64,000 nt of DNA from Actinokineospora terrae (GCF_900111175.1 NZ_FOGI01000008.1:62001-126000); one strand, 5' to 3'; numbered from the stretch's first letter, positions 24,795 to 33,633 are shown. Notes: generated from the letters alone by a model not told the origin. Translations and numbers: made by a program.

Positions 24795-25513
24795 TGGACT
24801 CCTTCTTGCCGGGCGTGCTGGGGGCGGCGGACCACCGGGACCCGGCGCAGCCACAGCGCGATGCCGTGCGCGCGGATCAGGGCGGTGACCCGCAGCGTCA
24901 TCAGCGGTCGGCGCAGCACCATGCGCGCGACCTGGTTGGTGGTGGCGGGGCGGTGGTCCCCGGTGAGGGTCGCGGTGAACGGGACGGTTCCGTTCTGCCG
25001 CAGGGTGACCGTGAGGGAGAGCCGCTGCCCCGGCCGGGGTAACCGCATCTGGTAGTGGCCACCCATCTCGAGGAAGGGTGAGACGTAGAACTCCTTGTCG
25101 GTGTCCGCGCGCCCGGCCTCGTCGGTGCGCAGCAGGTAGCAGTGCCGTTCGCCGTAGGTGTTGTGGACCTCGGCGACGACGCACTCCAGCGCGCCCTCGG
25201 CGTCGTGCACCCAGTAGACGGTGAGCGGGTTGAACACGTGGCCGAGCACGCGGGCGTTGGCCAGCATCAGGACCCGACCGGTGACCGTGATGCCCTGCCC
25301 GGCCAGCCAGGCGGTCAGGTTGTCCTTGATGGACCGCTCGGGGTCGCCGAGGTGATCGCGCGCCTCGAACCGGGCGAACGGCCGGAGCAGGCGGGGCAGC
25401 CTGGGCAGGTCGTCGAGGTCGACGTACCAGAGGTACACCGGGTGCTCGAAGGCGTTGTCGATCCGCTCCATCCGGACGTGCCGGACGGTCGCGTCGTAGA
25501 GCGCGGGGGTCAT
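24791..25513 (-). CDS. DUF1365 family protein
   Basis: A 240-residue protein of the DUF1365 family, recognised by its N-terminal VRHVRMERIDNAFEHPVYLWYVDLDDLPR, the VLGHVFNPLTVYWVHDAEG block and EVHNTYGERHCYLL. No catalytic mechanism is established for the family; it is nearly always next to an FAD amine-oxidase-like gene and a CFA synthase, as here, suggesting that all three act on one lipid substrate. ATG 25513 overlaps the upstream stop by 4 nt and its own stop overlaps the CFA start, so translation of the three is coupled. No membrane helix is obvious, but there are amphipathic segments in the C-terminal third. Confidence 0.92.
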   Translation of the reverse strand: MTPALYDATVRHVRMERIDNAFEHPVYLWYVDLDDLPRLPRLLRPFARFEARDHLGDPERSIKDNLTAWLAGQGITVTGRVLMLANARVLGHVFNPLTVYWVHDAEGALECVVAEVHNTYGERHCYLLRTDEAGRADTDKEFYVSPFLEMGGHYQMRLPRPGQRLSLTVTLRQNGTVPFTATLTGDHRPATTNQVARMVLRRPLMTLRVTALIRAHGIALWLRRVPVVRRPQHARQEGVQ

Positions 25514-26787
25514 CCGTCCCAGCCAGACCCGAGGGACGCCGCCGCGCGGACGCCGGACAGGCAGCCGTCCTCGTGGAAGCCCCACCCGTGGTAGGCACCG
25601 GCGTAGGCGACAACGCCGTCGTTGAGGTCGGGCAGCCTGCGTTGGGCCGCCACGGACTCGGGGGTGTAGATCGGGTGGTGGTAGGTCATCCGCCGCAAGA
25701 CGGACTTCTCTGCCACCAGGTCGGTGGCGTTGAGCGTGACCACGTAGTCCTCGGGTTCGGCGAGGCCCATCAGCCGGTTCATGTGGTAGCTGACCTGCAC
25801 CGGGCCGTCGTGGGAGTCGCACGCGGGCTTGAGGTAGTTCCAGGACGCCCTGGCCCTCTCCGTGCGCGGTAGGACTGACGGGTCGGTGTGCAGGATCGTC
25901 TCGTTGGTGGAGTACTCGATCGCGCCGAGCACCTCGCGCTCGTCGGCGGTCGGCTCGGCCAGCAGCCGGAGCGCCTGGTCCGGGTGGGTGGCGACCACGG
26001 CGCGGTCGAACCGGTGCGCGTGGTCGGCGCCGTCGCGGACCTCGACGTGGTCGCCGTGCCGGACCAGCGCGCGGACCGGGGTGGACACCAGCACCGAGGT
26101 CACCTGCTTGGCGATCAGGTCCACATAGGTGCGGGAGCCGCCGACCACGGTCCGCCACAGCGGGGACCCGGTGACCGACAGCAGGCCGTGGTTGTCGAGG
26201 AACCGGAACAGGTACCGCGCCGGGTACCGCATGCTCAGCTCGGGGCCCGACGACCACACGGCGGACACGACGGGGATGAGGAAGTGGTCCACGAAGTACT
26301 GCGAGTACCCGCCGACCACCACGAACCCGCGCAGGGTGAGATCGCCCGGGTCGTCGGCGCGCAGAACGCGCTTGGCGTGCAGGTGGAACCGCTTCACCTC
26401 GGCCAACATGGCCAGGTAGCGCGGGTGCAGCAGGTTGCGTGGTTGGGCGAACACGCCCGGTAGCCCGCGCGCTCCCGCGTACTCCAGGCCGCAGCCGTCG
26501 CAGCGCACGCTCATCGACATCTCGGTGTCCCTGGTCGCCACGCCGAGCTCGCCGAACAGGCGCAGCAGGTTCGGGTACGTGCGCTCGTTGTGCACGATGA
26601 ACCCGGTGTCGACCTGGGTGAGGCCACCGTCGGGCGTGGGCACGTCGTGGGTGTGCGCGTGCCCGCCGACGCGGTCGTCCGCCTCGAACAGGGTCACGTC
26701 GTAGCGGCGTTGGAGCAGGTAGGCGGCGGTGAGGCCCGCGACCCCACTCCCGATGACCGCCACCCGCCGTCTGTCGCCACCGGCCAC
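25510..26787 (-). CDS. FAD-dependent amine-oxidase-like oxidoreductase
   Basis: A 425-residue flavoprotein of the NAD(P)-binding Rossmann/amine oxidase group. The dinucleotide loop is VAVIGSGVAGLTAAYLL with the acidic end FEADDRVGGHAHTH; DTGFIVHNERTYPNL and YAGAYHGWGFHEDGCLSGV near the C-terminus are typical of the subfamily that sits with DUF1365 and CFA genes. It probably desaturates or reduces the modified acyl chain rather than an amine; that is inference from context. GTG 26787 follows GGAGGAG. It leads the operon with DUF1365 and the CFA synthase, each joined by ATGA/GTGA overlaps. Confidence 0.93.
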   Translation of the reverse strand: MAGGDRRRVAVIGSGVAGLTAAYLLQRRYDVTLFEADDRVGGHAHTHDVPTPDGGLTQVDTGFIVHNERTYPNLLRLFGELGVATRDTEMSMSVRCDGCGLEYAGARGLPGVFAQPRNLLHPRYLAMLAEVKRFHLHAKRVLRADDPGDLTLRGFVVVGGYSQYFVDHFLIPVVSAVWSSGPELSMRYPARYLFRFLDNHGLLSVTGSPLWRTVVGGSRTYVDLIAKQVTSVLVSTPVRALVRHGDHVEVRDGADHAHRFDRAVVATHPDQALRLLAEPTADEREVLGAIEYSTNETILHTDPSVLPRTERARASWNYLKPACDSHDGPVQVSYHMNRLMGLAEPEDYVVTLNATDLVAEKSVLRRMTYHHPIYTPESVAAQRRLPDLNDGVVAYAGAYHGWGFHEDGCLSGVRAAASLGSGWDG

Positions 26788-26808
26788 TGCTCCTCCTCCC
26801 GGTCGCCG

Positions 26809-27537
26809 CTAGAGCGGCACCCGCAGCCCTCCGGGTGAGGGCTGTCGCATGGCGTTCGTAATCCGGGGGTCCCCCGGTTGGGTGGCGAAGGCCCCGAGGA
26901 CAAAACCGGTGACCAACTCGGTCCACTGGTCGGCGCGGCGCAGCATCGCGTGCCGCTCCCCGCGCACGTCGAACCGGGCGACCCGCTCGGTGATCGCCTT
27001 GGCGCGGCGGGCGTAGTCGTAGGACAGCCGCGGGTCGGTCATCCGGTCGAGCACCCCGTGGGCGATGAGCACCTCGCGGTTGGCCAACTGCTCGACCGGC
27101 TCCCCCTGGGGCGTCCACGGCGCGAGCGCACACACCCCGACCACGGACGGGTCGTCGGCAACGCGCAACGCGACCCGGCCGCCCATCGAGTGGCCGACCA
27201 GCAGCACCGGCACGTCACCGTGCACGCGGCGCACCTCGTCGAGCGCCCACCTGGCGTCCTGCACGGGGTGCAGATCGGGCGCGTTCCAGCCGCGGTAGCG
27301 ATTGCGCAGCAGCCAGGCCGCGATGCCGTGCTCAGCACCGACCCTGGCAATGGCCTTGGCGAAGGGCACCATCCGCAGATAGGCGAGCTGATGCCGGGCT
27401 ACCCGGCCGTGACCGTGCTCACGACCGCCGTGCAGCACGAGCACGACCGCGCGGACATCGCTCGGGTCCGCCCCGTACACGGTGATCTTCGGCGCTGGGC
27501 CGGTCGCTGGGGTCCTCGGGTGGCTCGCGGGGGTCAC
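26809..27537 (-). CDS. Alpha/beta hydrolase
   Basis: A 242-residue cytoplasmic serine hydrolase. The nucleophile is in VGHSMGGRVAL, the acid probably the Asp in IAHGVLDRMTDP and the His in RGERHAMLRR; an oxyanion HGG lies near residue 40. The order matches prolyl-oligopeptidase-like or dienelactone-type esterases, but the substrate is unknown. GTG 27537 is chosen because family similarity starts soon after; the frame remains open upstream over repetitive DNA that is unlikely to be coding. It ends 21 nt before the oxidoreductase start, so it may share its transcript and be a lipid esterase for the same pathway. Confidence 0.8.
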   Translation of the reverse strand: MTPASHPRTPATGPAPKITVYGADPSDVRAVVLVLHGGREHGHGRVARHQLAYLRMVPFAKAIARVGAEHGIAAWLLRNRYRGWNAPDLHPVQDARWALDEVRRVHGDVPVLLVGHSMGGRVALRVADDPSVVGVCALAPWTPQGEPVEQLANREVLIAHGVLDRMTDPRLSYDYARRAKAITERVARFDVRGERHAMLRRADQWTELVTGFVLGAFATQPGDPRITNAMRQPSPGGLRVPL

Positions 27538-27626
27538 AGCAACATCTTCGCGCAAACCCGCGATTCGGCTTGGTGGAACAAACCCACCGACGACGAGGTC
27601 AACAGATCGTGGCCACCGAATCGCAC

Positions 27627-27760
27627 TCGGTGGATCGCGGCCGGGGCGTCGGTTGTGGCCGGAGGGCAGGGTGCCGGTCACTGTCGGTGGATCGCGGCCG
27701 GGACGTCGTCGCAGCAGGGTGCCGGTCGCGGTCGGAGTGCCGGTCGCCATCGTGGTCGAG
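27627..27760. repeat. Imperfect direct repeats in a divergent promoter region
   Basis: TCGGTGGATCGCGGCCGGG occurs at 27627 and again at 27684 (57-nt offset), with GGGTGCCGGTC words between and after. The 275-nt gap separates two divergent hydrolase genes; no clear promoter boxes were found. Confidence 0.6.
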
Positions 27761-27812
27761 GGGTCGGTGGATGCGGGTCGGGGGTGTCGGTCGCGGTCGG
27801 TAACCTGCCGCG

Positions 27813-28637
27813 GTGAGCGAGCACCGGCAGATCACCACCGAGGCGGGGACCTTCGACGCGCTGGGGGCTGGTCCGGCCGGTGGGCGACCGGTGTTGTTGT
27901 TGCACGGGTTTCCGCAGGCGGCGACCGCGTGGGAGCACCAGGTGGATGTGCTGGGGCACGCCGGGCTGCGCGCGATCGCGTTCGACCAGCGCGGTTACTC
28001 ACCCTCCGTGCGCCCAGACGACGTCGCCGACTACCAGGTGGACGCGCTGGTCGGGGACGTGCTCGCGGTGGCCGACGCGGTGGACATGGCCGAGTTCGAC
28101 CTGGTCGGCCACGACATGGGCGCGGTGGTGGCCTGGCACCTGGCGGCGGCGCACCCCGAGCGGGTCCGCACGCTCACCGCGGTGTCGGCGCCGCACCCGG
28201 CCGCGCTGGCGGCGGCGGTGCGCGAGGACGAGGACCAGCGGATGCGCTCGCAGCACGTGCCGGTCCTCAAGGAGCGCTCCGCCGAGCGCCGGTTGCTGGC
28301 GGACAACGGGGCGGCGTTGCGGCAGCTGTTCGAGTGGCGGATCCCGCGGTCGGAGGTCGACGAGTACGTTTCGCGGCTTTCCGAGCCGGGTGCGCTGACC
28401 GCGGCGCTGAACTGGTTCCGGGCCGAACGGTGGAACGTGCTCCCCGACCCGGTGTCGGTCCCGACGATGTACGTGTGGGGTGGCGAGGACGTCGCGGTGG
28501 GGTCCACAGCGGCGCTGAGCTGCGGCGCGTGGGTGAATGGTCTATACCGATTCGAACTGGTGGACGAGGCGTCGCACTGGGTGCCGCAGGAAGCTCCCGA
28601 CCTGGTGGCGGGCCTGCTACTCGATCATCTGCGGTAG
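27813..28637 (+). CDS. Alpha/beta hydrolase, epoxide-hydrolase type
   Basis: A 274-residue hydrolase with HGFPQ oxyanion motif, Asp nucleophile in LVGHDMGAVVAW and general-base His in DEASHWVPQEAP. Asp instead of Ser in the nucleophile elbow is the mark of epoxide hydrolases and haloalkane dehalogenases; the HGFPQ motif favours epoxide hydrolase. Lid-domain Tyr residues that would activate the epoxide are not firmly placed, so substrate is open. GTG 27813 starts just before the first strand with a weak ribosome-binding site. The gene is followed 19 nt later by a MocA-like gene on the same strand. Confidence 0.82.
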   Translation: MSEHRQITTEAGTFDALGAGPAGGRPVLLLHGFPQAATAWEHQVDVLGHAGLRAIAFDQRGYSPSVRPDDVADYQVDALVGDVLAVADAVDMAEFDLVGHDMGAVVAWHLAAAHPERVRTLTAVSAPHPAALAAAVREDEDQRMRSQHVPVLKERSAERRLLADNGAALRQLFEWRIPRSEVDEYVSRLSEPGALTAALNWFRAERWNVLPDPVSVPTMYVWGGEDVAVGSTAALSCGAWVNGLYRFELVDEASHWVPQEAPDLVAGLLLDHLR

Positions 28638-28656
28638 CTGCCTCTAGGCTGCCGCC

Positions 28657-29220
28657 ATGGCGGTTTCCGGCGGTGCGCGCGTGGCGGGGCTGTTGCTCGC
28701 CGCGGGCGGCGGCAGGCGCTTCGGCATGCCCAAGGCGCTGGCCCCCTACCGCGGTGGACTGCTGGTGGAGCACGCGATCCTGGCGTTGGCCGACTGCGCG
28801 CCCGTGGTCGTCGTGCTCGGCGCGGGCGCGGAGCGGGTGCCGCCGCTACCCGCGACCGTCGTGCACAACGAGGTCTGGACCACCGGGATGGGGTCGTCGC
28901 TGCGGCTGGGTCTGGCCGCGCTCGCCGACTCCGGGGCCGACGCGGTCGTCGTGCTCCCCGTGGACACTCCCGGCGTGACGGCCGCCGCGGTCGCCAGGCT
29001 CGCCGCCCACGCCGCGCCGGACGCGCTGGCCCGAGCCACCTACGCCGGGGTCCCCGGTCATCCAGTCCTCATCGGACGCGCGCACTGGGCGGGGGTCGCC
29101 GAGCTGGCCGTCGGCGACACCGGCGCGCGGCCCTACCTGGCCGGGCACCCGTTCGTCGACGTCGCGTGCGAGGACGTCGCCGACGGTGCCGACGCGGACC
29201 GTCCCGAAGATCTCGACTGA
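28657..29220 (+). CDS. MobA/MocA-like nucleotidyltransferase
   Basis: A 187-residue GT-A-fold nucleotidyltransferase: LLLAAGGGRRFGMPKALAPYRG is the NTP-binding loop with its Lys, followed by NEVWTTGMGSSLRLGL and VVLPVDTPGVT for metal and product binding. It is most like the molybdenum-cofactor cytidylyltransferase MocA group, which attaches CMP to molybdopterin for xanthine-dehydrogenase-type enzymes. No such enzyme is nearby, so another nucleotide-sugar type role is not excluded. ATG 28657 has no strong ribosome-binding site. The gap to the next gene is 20 nt, so it likely shares a transcript. Confidence 0.78.
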   Translation: MAVSGGARVAGLLLAAGGGRRFGMPKALAPYRGGLLVEHAILALADCAPVVVVLGAGAERVPPLPATVVHNEVWTTGMGSSLRLGLAALADSGADAVVVLPVDTPGVTAAAVARLAAHAAPDALARATYAGVPGHPVLIGRAHWAGVAELAVGDTGARPYLAGHPFVDVACEDVADGADADRPEDLD

Positions 29221-29240
29221 CCACGATACGAGGAGGCACC

Positions 29241-29966
29241 ATGCCAGAAGACGTCTACGGCGACCAGGTTCTGACGCACCTGGCCAAGGTCGGCGCGCAC
29301 AACGCGGACGCCCTCGACGACGTGTCCGACCTCGTGCTCGCCTGCGTCCGCGCGGACGGGCTCGTGCTGACCGCGGGCGCGGGGCACTCGCTGGCCGCGG
29401 TCGCCGAGACGTTCTTCCGCGCGGGCGGCCTCGCCTGCGTGCGGCCGCTGTTCACCGAGGAGCTGCAGGTCTTCGGCGGGGCGCGGCGGGCGACGGCGGC
29501 GGAGCGGCGGCCGGGGCTGGCCAGGTCGGTGTTCGGGCTGGTGACCCGCACCGGGCACGAGGTGCTGTTCATCTTCTCCAACTCCGGGATCAACCACTAC
29601 CCGGTGGAGCTCGCGGTGACCGCGCTGGAGGCCGGGTGCCCGGTGGTGGCGGTGACCTCGCCGGTGGCCTCCGCCGACACCCCGCCGCGGGCGGGCACGA
29701 AGCTCTCGCTCAACGCCACGATCATCCTGGACACGCTGACCGGCCCCGGCGACGTGAGCTACCCCGAGCAGTCGCCGGTGACCGCGTCGCTGTCCACGCT
29801 GAGCAACGCCTACCTGTGGAACCAGGTGCTGGCCAGGGTGTTCGACAAGGCCGCCGCCGCGGGTGTCGACCTGCCGCTGTGGCGCAGCTCGAACGTGGAG
29901 GGCGGCGACGCGGCCAACGCGAGCCTGCTGGAGCGCTACGGCGACCGCGTCCCGCAGCTGGGCTGA
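29241..29966 (+). CDS. SIS-domain protein (UPF0309-like)
   Basis: A 241-residue sugar-isomerase-domain protein: LTAGAGHSLAAVAETFFRAGG, EVLFIFSNSGINHYPVELAVTA and CPVVAVTSPVAS form the phosphosugar-binding loops, and EGGDAANASLLERYGDRVPQL closes the protein, as in the UPF0309 group. It probably binds or isomerises a phosphosugar such as an N-acetyl amino sugar; the reaction is unknown. ATG 29241 has a strong GAGGAGG site. It follows the MocA-like gene at close distance. Nothing in the sequence suggests a DNA-binding domain, unlike RpiR regulators. Confidence 0.85.
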   Translation: MPEDVYGDQVLTHLAKVGAHNADALDDVSDLVLACVRADGLVLTAGAGHSLAAVAETFFRAGGLACVRPLFTEELQVFGGARRATAAERRPGLARSVFGLVTRTGHEVLFIFSNSGINHYPVELAVTALEAGCPVVAVTSPVASADTPPRAGTKLSLNATIILDTLTGPGDVSYPEQSPVTASLSTLSNAYLWNQVLARVFDKAAAAGVDLPLWRSSNVEGGDAANASLLERYGDRVPQLG

Positions 29967-30062
29967 TCCCTCCCGCCACCCACCCCCTCGTCCCCACCCG
30001 GCATCGTCCCCGACTTGGCACGCTCGCTGCGGTCAGGGCGCCGGAAGGGGTGCGAACATGGG

Positions 30063-30746
30063 TTAGTCCCGGGGGTCCCACTTGGTGTACCGCAGGCCGA
30101 GCGCGGCGGCCACCGCGGTCCAGACCACCAGGGACGCCAGTGGGCGCAGGACGTCGCCGCCGCCGACCAGGGCGGCGATCGCCCCGCCCGGCAGCACGGT
30201 GGCCCACGGGGTGGCGGTGGTGAGTGCCCAGATCGCGCCGCCGAGCCCGGCGAAGAAGAACGGCGCGGTGGTGATCTGCGCGGCCTCGGCGGAGGCGGTG
30301 AACGCGGCGGTGAGCAGTCCGACCGCCGCGTTCACCGCCACTCCCCCGACGATCGCGACGACCAGCCCCAGCGGGTTGTCCGGCACCGGCGCCCCCGCGA
30401 TGAACACCACGCCGGTCAGCAGCACGCACTGGGCGACGCCGATGACGGCGAACGGCGAGAGCACGCCCGCGAGGATCGCCAGATCCGGCAGCTCCCCGGC
30501 CCGCAACCGCTTGAGCGAGAGGTCCTGGCGGCGCGCGGCGATCGCGGCGGTCGTGCTGATGTAGACGCTGAGCCCCTGCGCGCCGACGAGCAGCATGGTG
30601 ATGGCCAGGTCCCAGTCCTGCGCACCGGGTCCGAACAGGAACATCGCGGCGAACACGACCGGCAGCACCAGCACCATCGCCGCCGTGGTCTTGTTGCGCA
30701 GCAGTTGCAGCACCTCGGCGCGGGCGAGCGCGATGACCGGGTTCAT
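30063..30746 (-). CDS. ABC-2 type transporter permease
   Basis: A 227-residue membrane protein with six hydrophobic segments, starting with the amphipathic NPVIALARAEVLQLLRNKTTA typical of ABC-2 permeases. It overlaps the stop of the ATPase gene by 4 nt (ATGA at 30743-30746), so the two make one exporter, probably acting as a dimer of each. Likely substrates of such simple two-gene systems are small toxic molecules or lipids; none can be specified. The divergent two-component system is the probable regulator. Confidence 0.9.
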   Translation of the reverse strand: MNPVIALARAEVLQLLRNKTTAAMVLVLPVVFAAMFLFGPGAQDWDLAITMLLVGAQGLSVYISTTAAIAARRQDLSLKRLRAGELPDLAILAGVLSPFAVIGVAQCVLLTGVVFIAGAPVPDNPLGLVVAIVGGVAVNAAVGLLTAAFTASAEAAQITTAPFFFAGLGGAIWALTTATPWATVLPGGAIAALVGGGDVLRPLASLVVWTAVAAALGLRYTKWDPRD

Positions 30747-31660
30747 GCCGCGACCCCCTTGTCCTGGACGTTGTGGAAGACCTCGGTCAGCGACGCGTGC
30801 GTGGCGCGCAGCCGGGCCAGTTGCAGGTCGCGGTGGGCGGCCCAGGCCAGCAGCACGGCCAGGTCGTCCTGCAGGGCGCGGGTGCGGATCTCGACCCGGC
30901 CCGCGGCGAAGGCGTCGCGGTCGAGGGTGCCGGTGACGGCGGGCAGGTCGGCGGCGGTGATCCCGGGCGGGACGACGAACCCGATCCGGGACGCCTCCCG
31001 CTCCAGCACGTCGACCAGCGTGCCGCTGACCGCGACCCGGCCCTCGTGCATGATCGCCAGCCGGTGCGCGAGGTGCTCGGCCTCCTCGAGGTAGTGGGTG
31101 GTCAGCAGCACGGTCGTGCCGCGGGCGACCATGTCGCGCACCAGCGCCCAGGTCCGCCTGCGCGACTCGGGGTCCAGGCCGGTGGTCGGCTCGTCGAGGA
31201 ACAGCAGCTCCGGCTCGCCGAGGGTCGCGACGGCGAGGTCGAGCCGCCTGCGCTCACCGCCGGAGAGGGCGTTCACCCGCACGTCGGCGCGGTGGTCGAG
31301 CCCGACCGCGGCCAGCGCCCCGTCCACATCGGAGGGACGGGAGGTCAGCGACCGCCACAACCGCAGCGTCTCGACGACGGTCAGCGTGCCGCCCGCGCCG
31401 CTGTCCTGCAGCAGCACCCCGGTGCGCGGGCGGATCCGCGCCCGGTCGGCGTCGGGGCGCAGGCCGAACACCCGCACCGTTCCCCCGCTGGGCGCCCGCA
31501 GCCCCTCCAGCACCTCCAGGGTGGTGGTCTTGCCCGCGCCGTTCGTGCCGAGCAGCGCGAACAACTCCCCCTCGGCCACGTCGAGGTCCACCCCGCGCAC
31601 GGCCTCGAACGGGCCGTAGCGGCAGTGCAGCCCCCGCACCTCGATCACCGGTTTCCTCAT
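30743..31660 (-). CDS. ABC transporter ATP-binding protein (drug-export type)
   Basis: A 305-residue ATPase: Walker A LGTNGAGKTTT, signature LSGGERRRLDLA, Walker B LLFLDEPTTGLD and switch His in LLTTHYLEEAEHL. The C-terminal 80 residues are the extension seen in DrrA-type exporters. It powers the overlapping ABC-2 permease. ATG 31660 lies just before the conserved VIEVRGLHCRYG strand; a longer frame upstream lacks family similarity. Its start is 148 nt from the divergent kinase start with an operator-like palindrome between. Confidence 0.93.
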   Translation of the reverse strand: MRKPVIEVRGLHCRYGPFEAVRGVDLDVAEGELFALLGTNGAGKTTTLEVLEGLRAPSGGTVRVFGLRPDADRARIRPRTGVLLQDSGAGGTLTVVETLRLWRSLTSRPSDVDGALAAVGLDHRADVRVNALSGGERRRLDLAVATLGEPELLFLDEPTTGLDPESRRRTWALVRDMVARGTTVLLTTHYLEEAEHLAHRLAIMHEGRVAVSGTLVDVLEREASRIGFVVPPGITAADLPAVTGTLDRDAFAAGRVEIRTRALQDDLAVLLAWAAHRDLQLARLRATHASLTEVFHNVQDKGVAA

Positions 31661-31743
31661 GTCCCGGAGTCTGCTCGAACCGGGTTGCGGGCGGGTAGCG
31701 CCACCGATCAGGCGTACCCGGGAGTTTCGACACGTCCCCGGCG

Positions 31744-31755
31744 TGACAAATGTCA
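31744..31755. promoter_or_regulatory. Candidate response-regulator operator
   Basis: TGACA-AA-TGTCA is a perfect 5-bp inverted repeat with 2-nt spacer in the divergent region between the ABC exporter and the kinase. Two-fold symmetric sites of this size suit NarL-type regulators. A TACATT -10-like box at 31797-31802 just before GTG 31809 suggests a nearly leaderless kinase transcript. Confidence 0.5.
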
Positions 31756-31808
31756 GGACTACCACCGGGCCCCGGCGGGCGGGGCGGGGTGTCCCCTACA
31801 TTCACCGT

Positions 31809-32966
31809 GTGGACCGACTGTCGCGCAACCTCATGGACCGGGTGCGGCGCTACATCCTGGTCTCGCTGATGGTGGCGGTGGTCTTCGTCGCGCTGGTGCT
31901 GGTGCTGGACCTGGTCGGGCTGCGCTACAGCGCGCCGACCACCGCGCTGCTCGCCCCCGCCGCGGCGCTCGGCCTCGTGCAGTACGTGCGGATCAGCGGG
32001 TTCAGCATGCCCGGGCTGCGCACGGCGACGGCGCGGCGCGGGGAGGTCGCGGTGACGATCGCGATCACGCTGGTCGGCTGGTGGGTCGCCGTGGCGCAGG
32101 AGCCGATGGGGTTCGGCTGGACGCTGCCGTGCGCGCTGGTGCTCGCCGCGTGGCTGCCGATGGTCGAGACCTGGTGGCGCTGGCCGCTGTCGGTGGCCGC
32201 CGGTCTGGTGGTCGCGGTGTCCGGCCTGGTCGCCGGGGCGGTGGCCGGTCAGCCCACGCGCGAGGGCGCCGCGGTGTGGGTGGTGGTCGTGACCCTGACG
32301 GTGCCGTTCTTCACCTTCTGCAACTACCTGCAGGTCTGGCTGTGGTCCATGGTCCGCCAACTCGACCAGGCCCGGCGGGTGGCTGGCGAGCTCGCGGTGG
32401 CCGAGGAACGCCTGCGCTTCGCCGCCGAACTGCACGACATCCAGGGCCACCACCTCCAGGTCATCGCCCTCAAGGGCGAACTGGCGGCCCGCCTGGTCGG
32501 CCAGGACGACGCGGCGGCCCGGGCACAGGCGACCGAGGTCAGCGAACTGGCCCGGACGGCGCTGCGGGAGACGCGCGCGGTGGTGCACGGGTACCGGCGG
32601 TCGAGCCTGTCCACGGAGATCGGGAACGCGGTGGACATCTTGCGAGCCGCGGGGATCAACGCGACTGTCCGGGGTAGCGCTACCGACGTGCCGCCGCCGC
32701 TACAGCCGCTGTTCGGGATCCTGGTGCGGGAGGGGACTACGAACATCTTGCGCCACAGTGCGGCTGGAGAGTGCTCACTGACGATCGATGTGGACGGTGG
32801 CCGAGTACGGGTAGTGCTGTCAAACGACGGCGTCGAGCCCCGCGTGTCGATACCGGGCAGCGGTTTGCAGAGCCTGCGAGAACGCTTCGCCATCGTGGGC
32901 GGGACGGTGCGGACCGAACAGGAACCAGGCACCTTCCACCTGATCAGCGAGGCGGCGGTGGCGTGA
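31809..32966 (+). CDS. Two-component sensor kinase, DesK/LiaS-like
   Basis: A 385-residue kinase: six membrane segments in the first 170 residues with short loops, then HisKA_3 with the phospho-acceptor His in AAELHDIQGHHLQVIAL, and a HATPase domain with N-box LVREGTTNILRHS, G1 VVLSNDGVEP and G2 GSGLQSLRERF. Sensing is therefore within the membrane, as in envelope or lipid stress kinases. It pairs with the response regulator whose start overlaps its stop (GTGA), and probably controls the divergent ABC exporter. GTG 31809 has no good ribosome-binding site; a TACATT box 7 nt upstream suggests a leaderless message. Confidence 0.92.
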   Translation: MDRLSRNLMDRVRRYILVSLMVAVVFVALVLVLDLVGLRYSAPTTALLAPAAALGLVQYVRISGFSMPGLRTATARRGEVAVTIAITLVGWWVAVAQEPMGFGWTLPCALVLAAWLPMVETWWRWPLSVAAGLVVAVSGLVAGAVAGQPTREGAAVWVVVVTLTVPFFTFCNYLQVWLWSMVRQLDQARRVAGELAVAEERLRFAAELHDIQGHHLQVIALKGELAARLVGQDDAAARAQATEVSELARTALRETRAVVHGYRRSSLSTEIGNAVDILRAAGINATVRGSATDVPPPLQPLFGILVREGTTNILRHSAAGECSLTIDVDGGRVRVVLSNDGVEPRVSIPGSGLQSLRERFAIVGGTVRTEQEPGTFHLISEAAVA

Positions 32967-33559
32967 TCCGGGTGGTGCTGGCCGATGACGAGGACCTGAT
33001 TCGGGGGGCGTTGGCGGCGTTGTTGGAGTTGGAGCCGGATATCTCCGTTGTCGCGCAGGCCAGTGATGGGGCGGCGGCGGTGGTGGCGGTGGGGGTGCAC
33101 CAGCCGGATATCGCGGTGTTGGATCTGGAGATGCCGAAGGTGGACGGGATCGCCGCGGCGGCTGAGATCGGGGCTGGGACGGCTGTGGTGATCGTGACGC
33201 GGCATGCTCGGCCGGGGGTGTTGCGGAGGGCGTTGGCCGCCGGGGTGCGGGGGTTCGTGCCCAAGACGACCCCCGCGGCGCGGCTTGCCGCGATCTTGCG
33301 GGATGTCCACGCGGGTGCCAGGTACGTCGACTCCGAGATCGCCGCGAGCGCGCTGACCGAGGACGCCTGCCCGTTGACCGCGCGCGAGCTGGAAGTCCTG
33401 CGCCACACCAGGGCAGGCGGCTCCGTGCTCGACATCGCCACCGCCGTCCACCTGGCCCACGGCACCGTCCGCAACTACCTGTCCTCCGCCATGACCAAGC
33501 TCGACGTCACCTCCCGCCACGACGCCGCCCGCCTCGCCTGGGAAGAGGGCTGGATCTAG
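32963..33559 (+). CDS. NarL/LuxR-family response regulator
   Basis: A 198-residue regulator. Receiver domain: acidic pocket LADDEDL, phospho-acceptor Asp in AVLDLEMPKVDG, Thr/Ser switch in VVIVTRHAR and Lys in GFVPKTT. The C-terminal helix-turn-helix is LTARELEVLRHTRAGGSVLDIATAVHLA followed by GTVRNYLSSAMTKLD, typical of the NarL group that binds two-fold symmetric sites. It is translated with the kinase (4-nt overlap). The TGACA-AA-TGTCA palindrome upstream of the kinase is its most likely binding site. Confidence 0.93.
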   Translation: MIRVVLADDEDLIRGALAALLELEPDISVVAQASDGAAAVVAVGVHQPDIAVLDLEMPKVDGIAAAAEIGAGTAVVIVTRHARPGVLRRALAAGVRGFVPKTTPAARLAAILRDVHAGARYVDSEIAASALTEDACPLTARELEVLRHTRAGGSVLDIATAVHLAHGTVRNYLSSAMTKLDVTSRHDAARLAWEEGWI

Positions 33560-33633
33560 CGGGCCTCGCCCACGGGTCAGTCGCATCACTGACGCCGACT
33601 CCCAGGCCGGGGAGGAGCGGCGAACCTCTCCGC

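Noticed and set aside
27538..27812. N-terminal extension of the alpha/beta hydrolase over the repeats
   Set aside because: The frame is open, but the residues are repeats of Pro/Arg/Thr (TGTL, GRDPP) from the DNA repeats, and the fold begins after GTG 27537.
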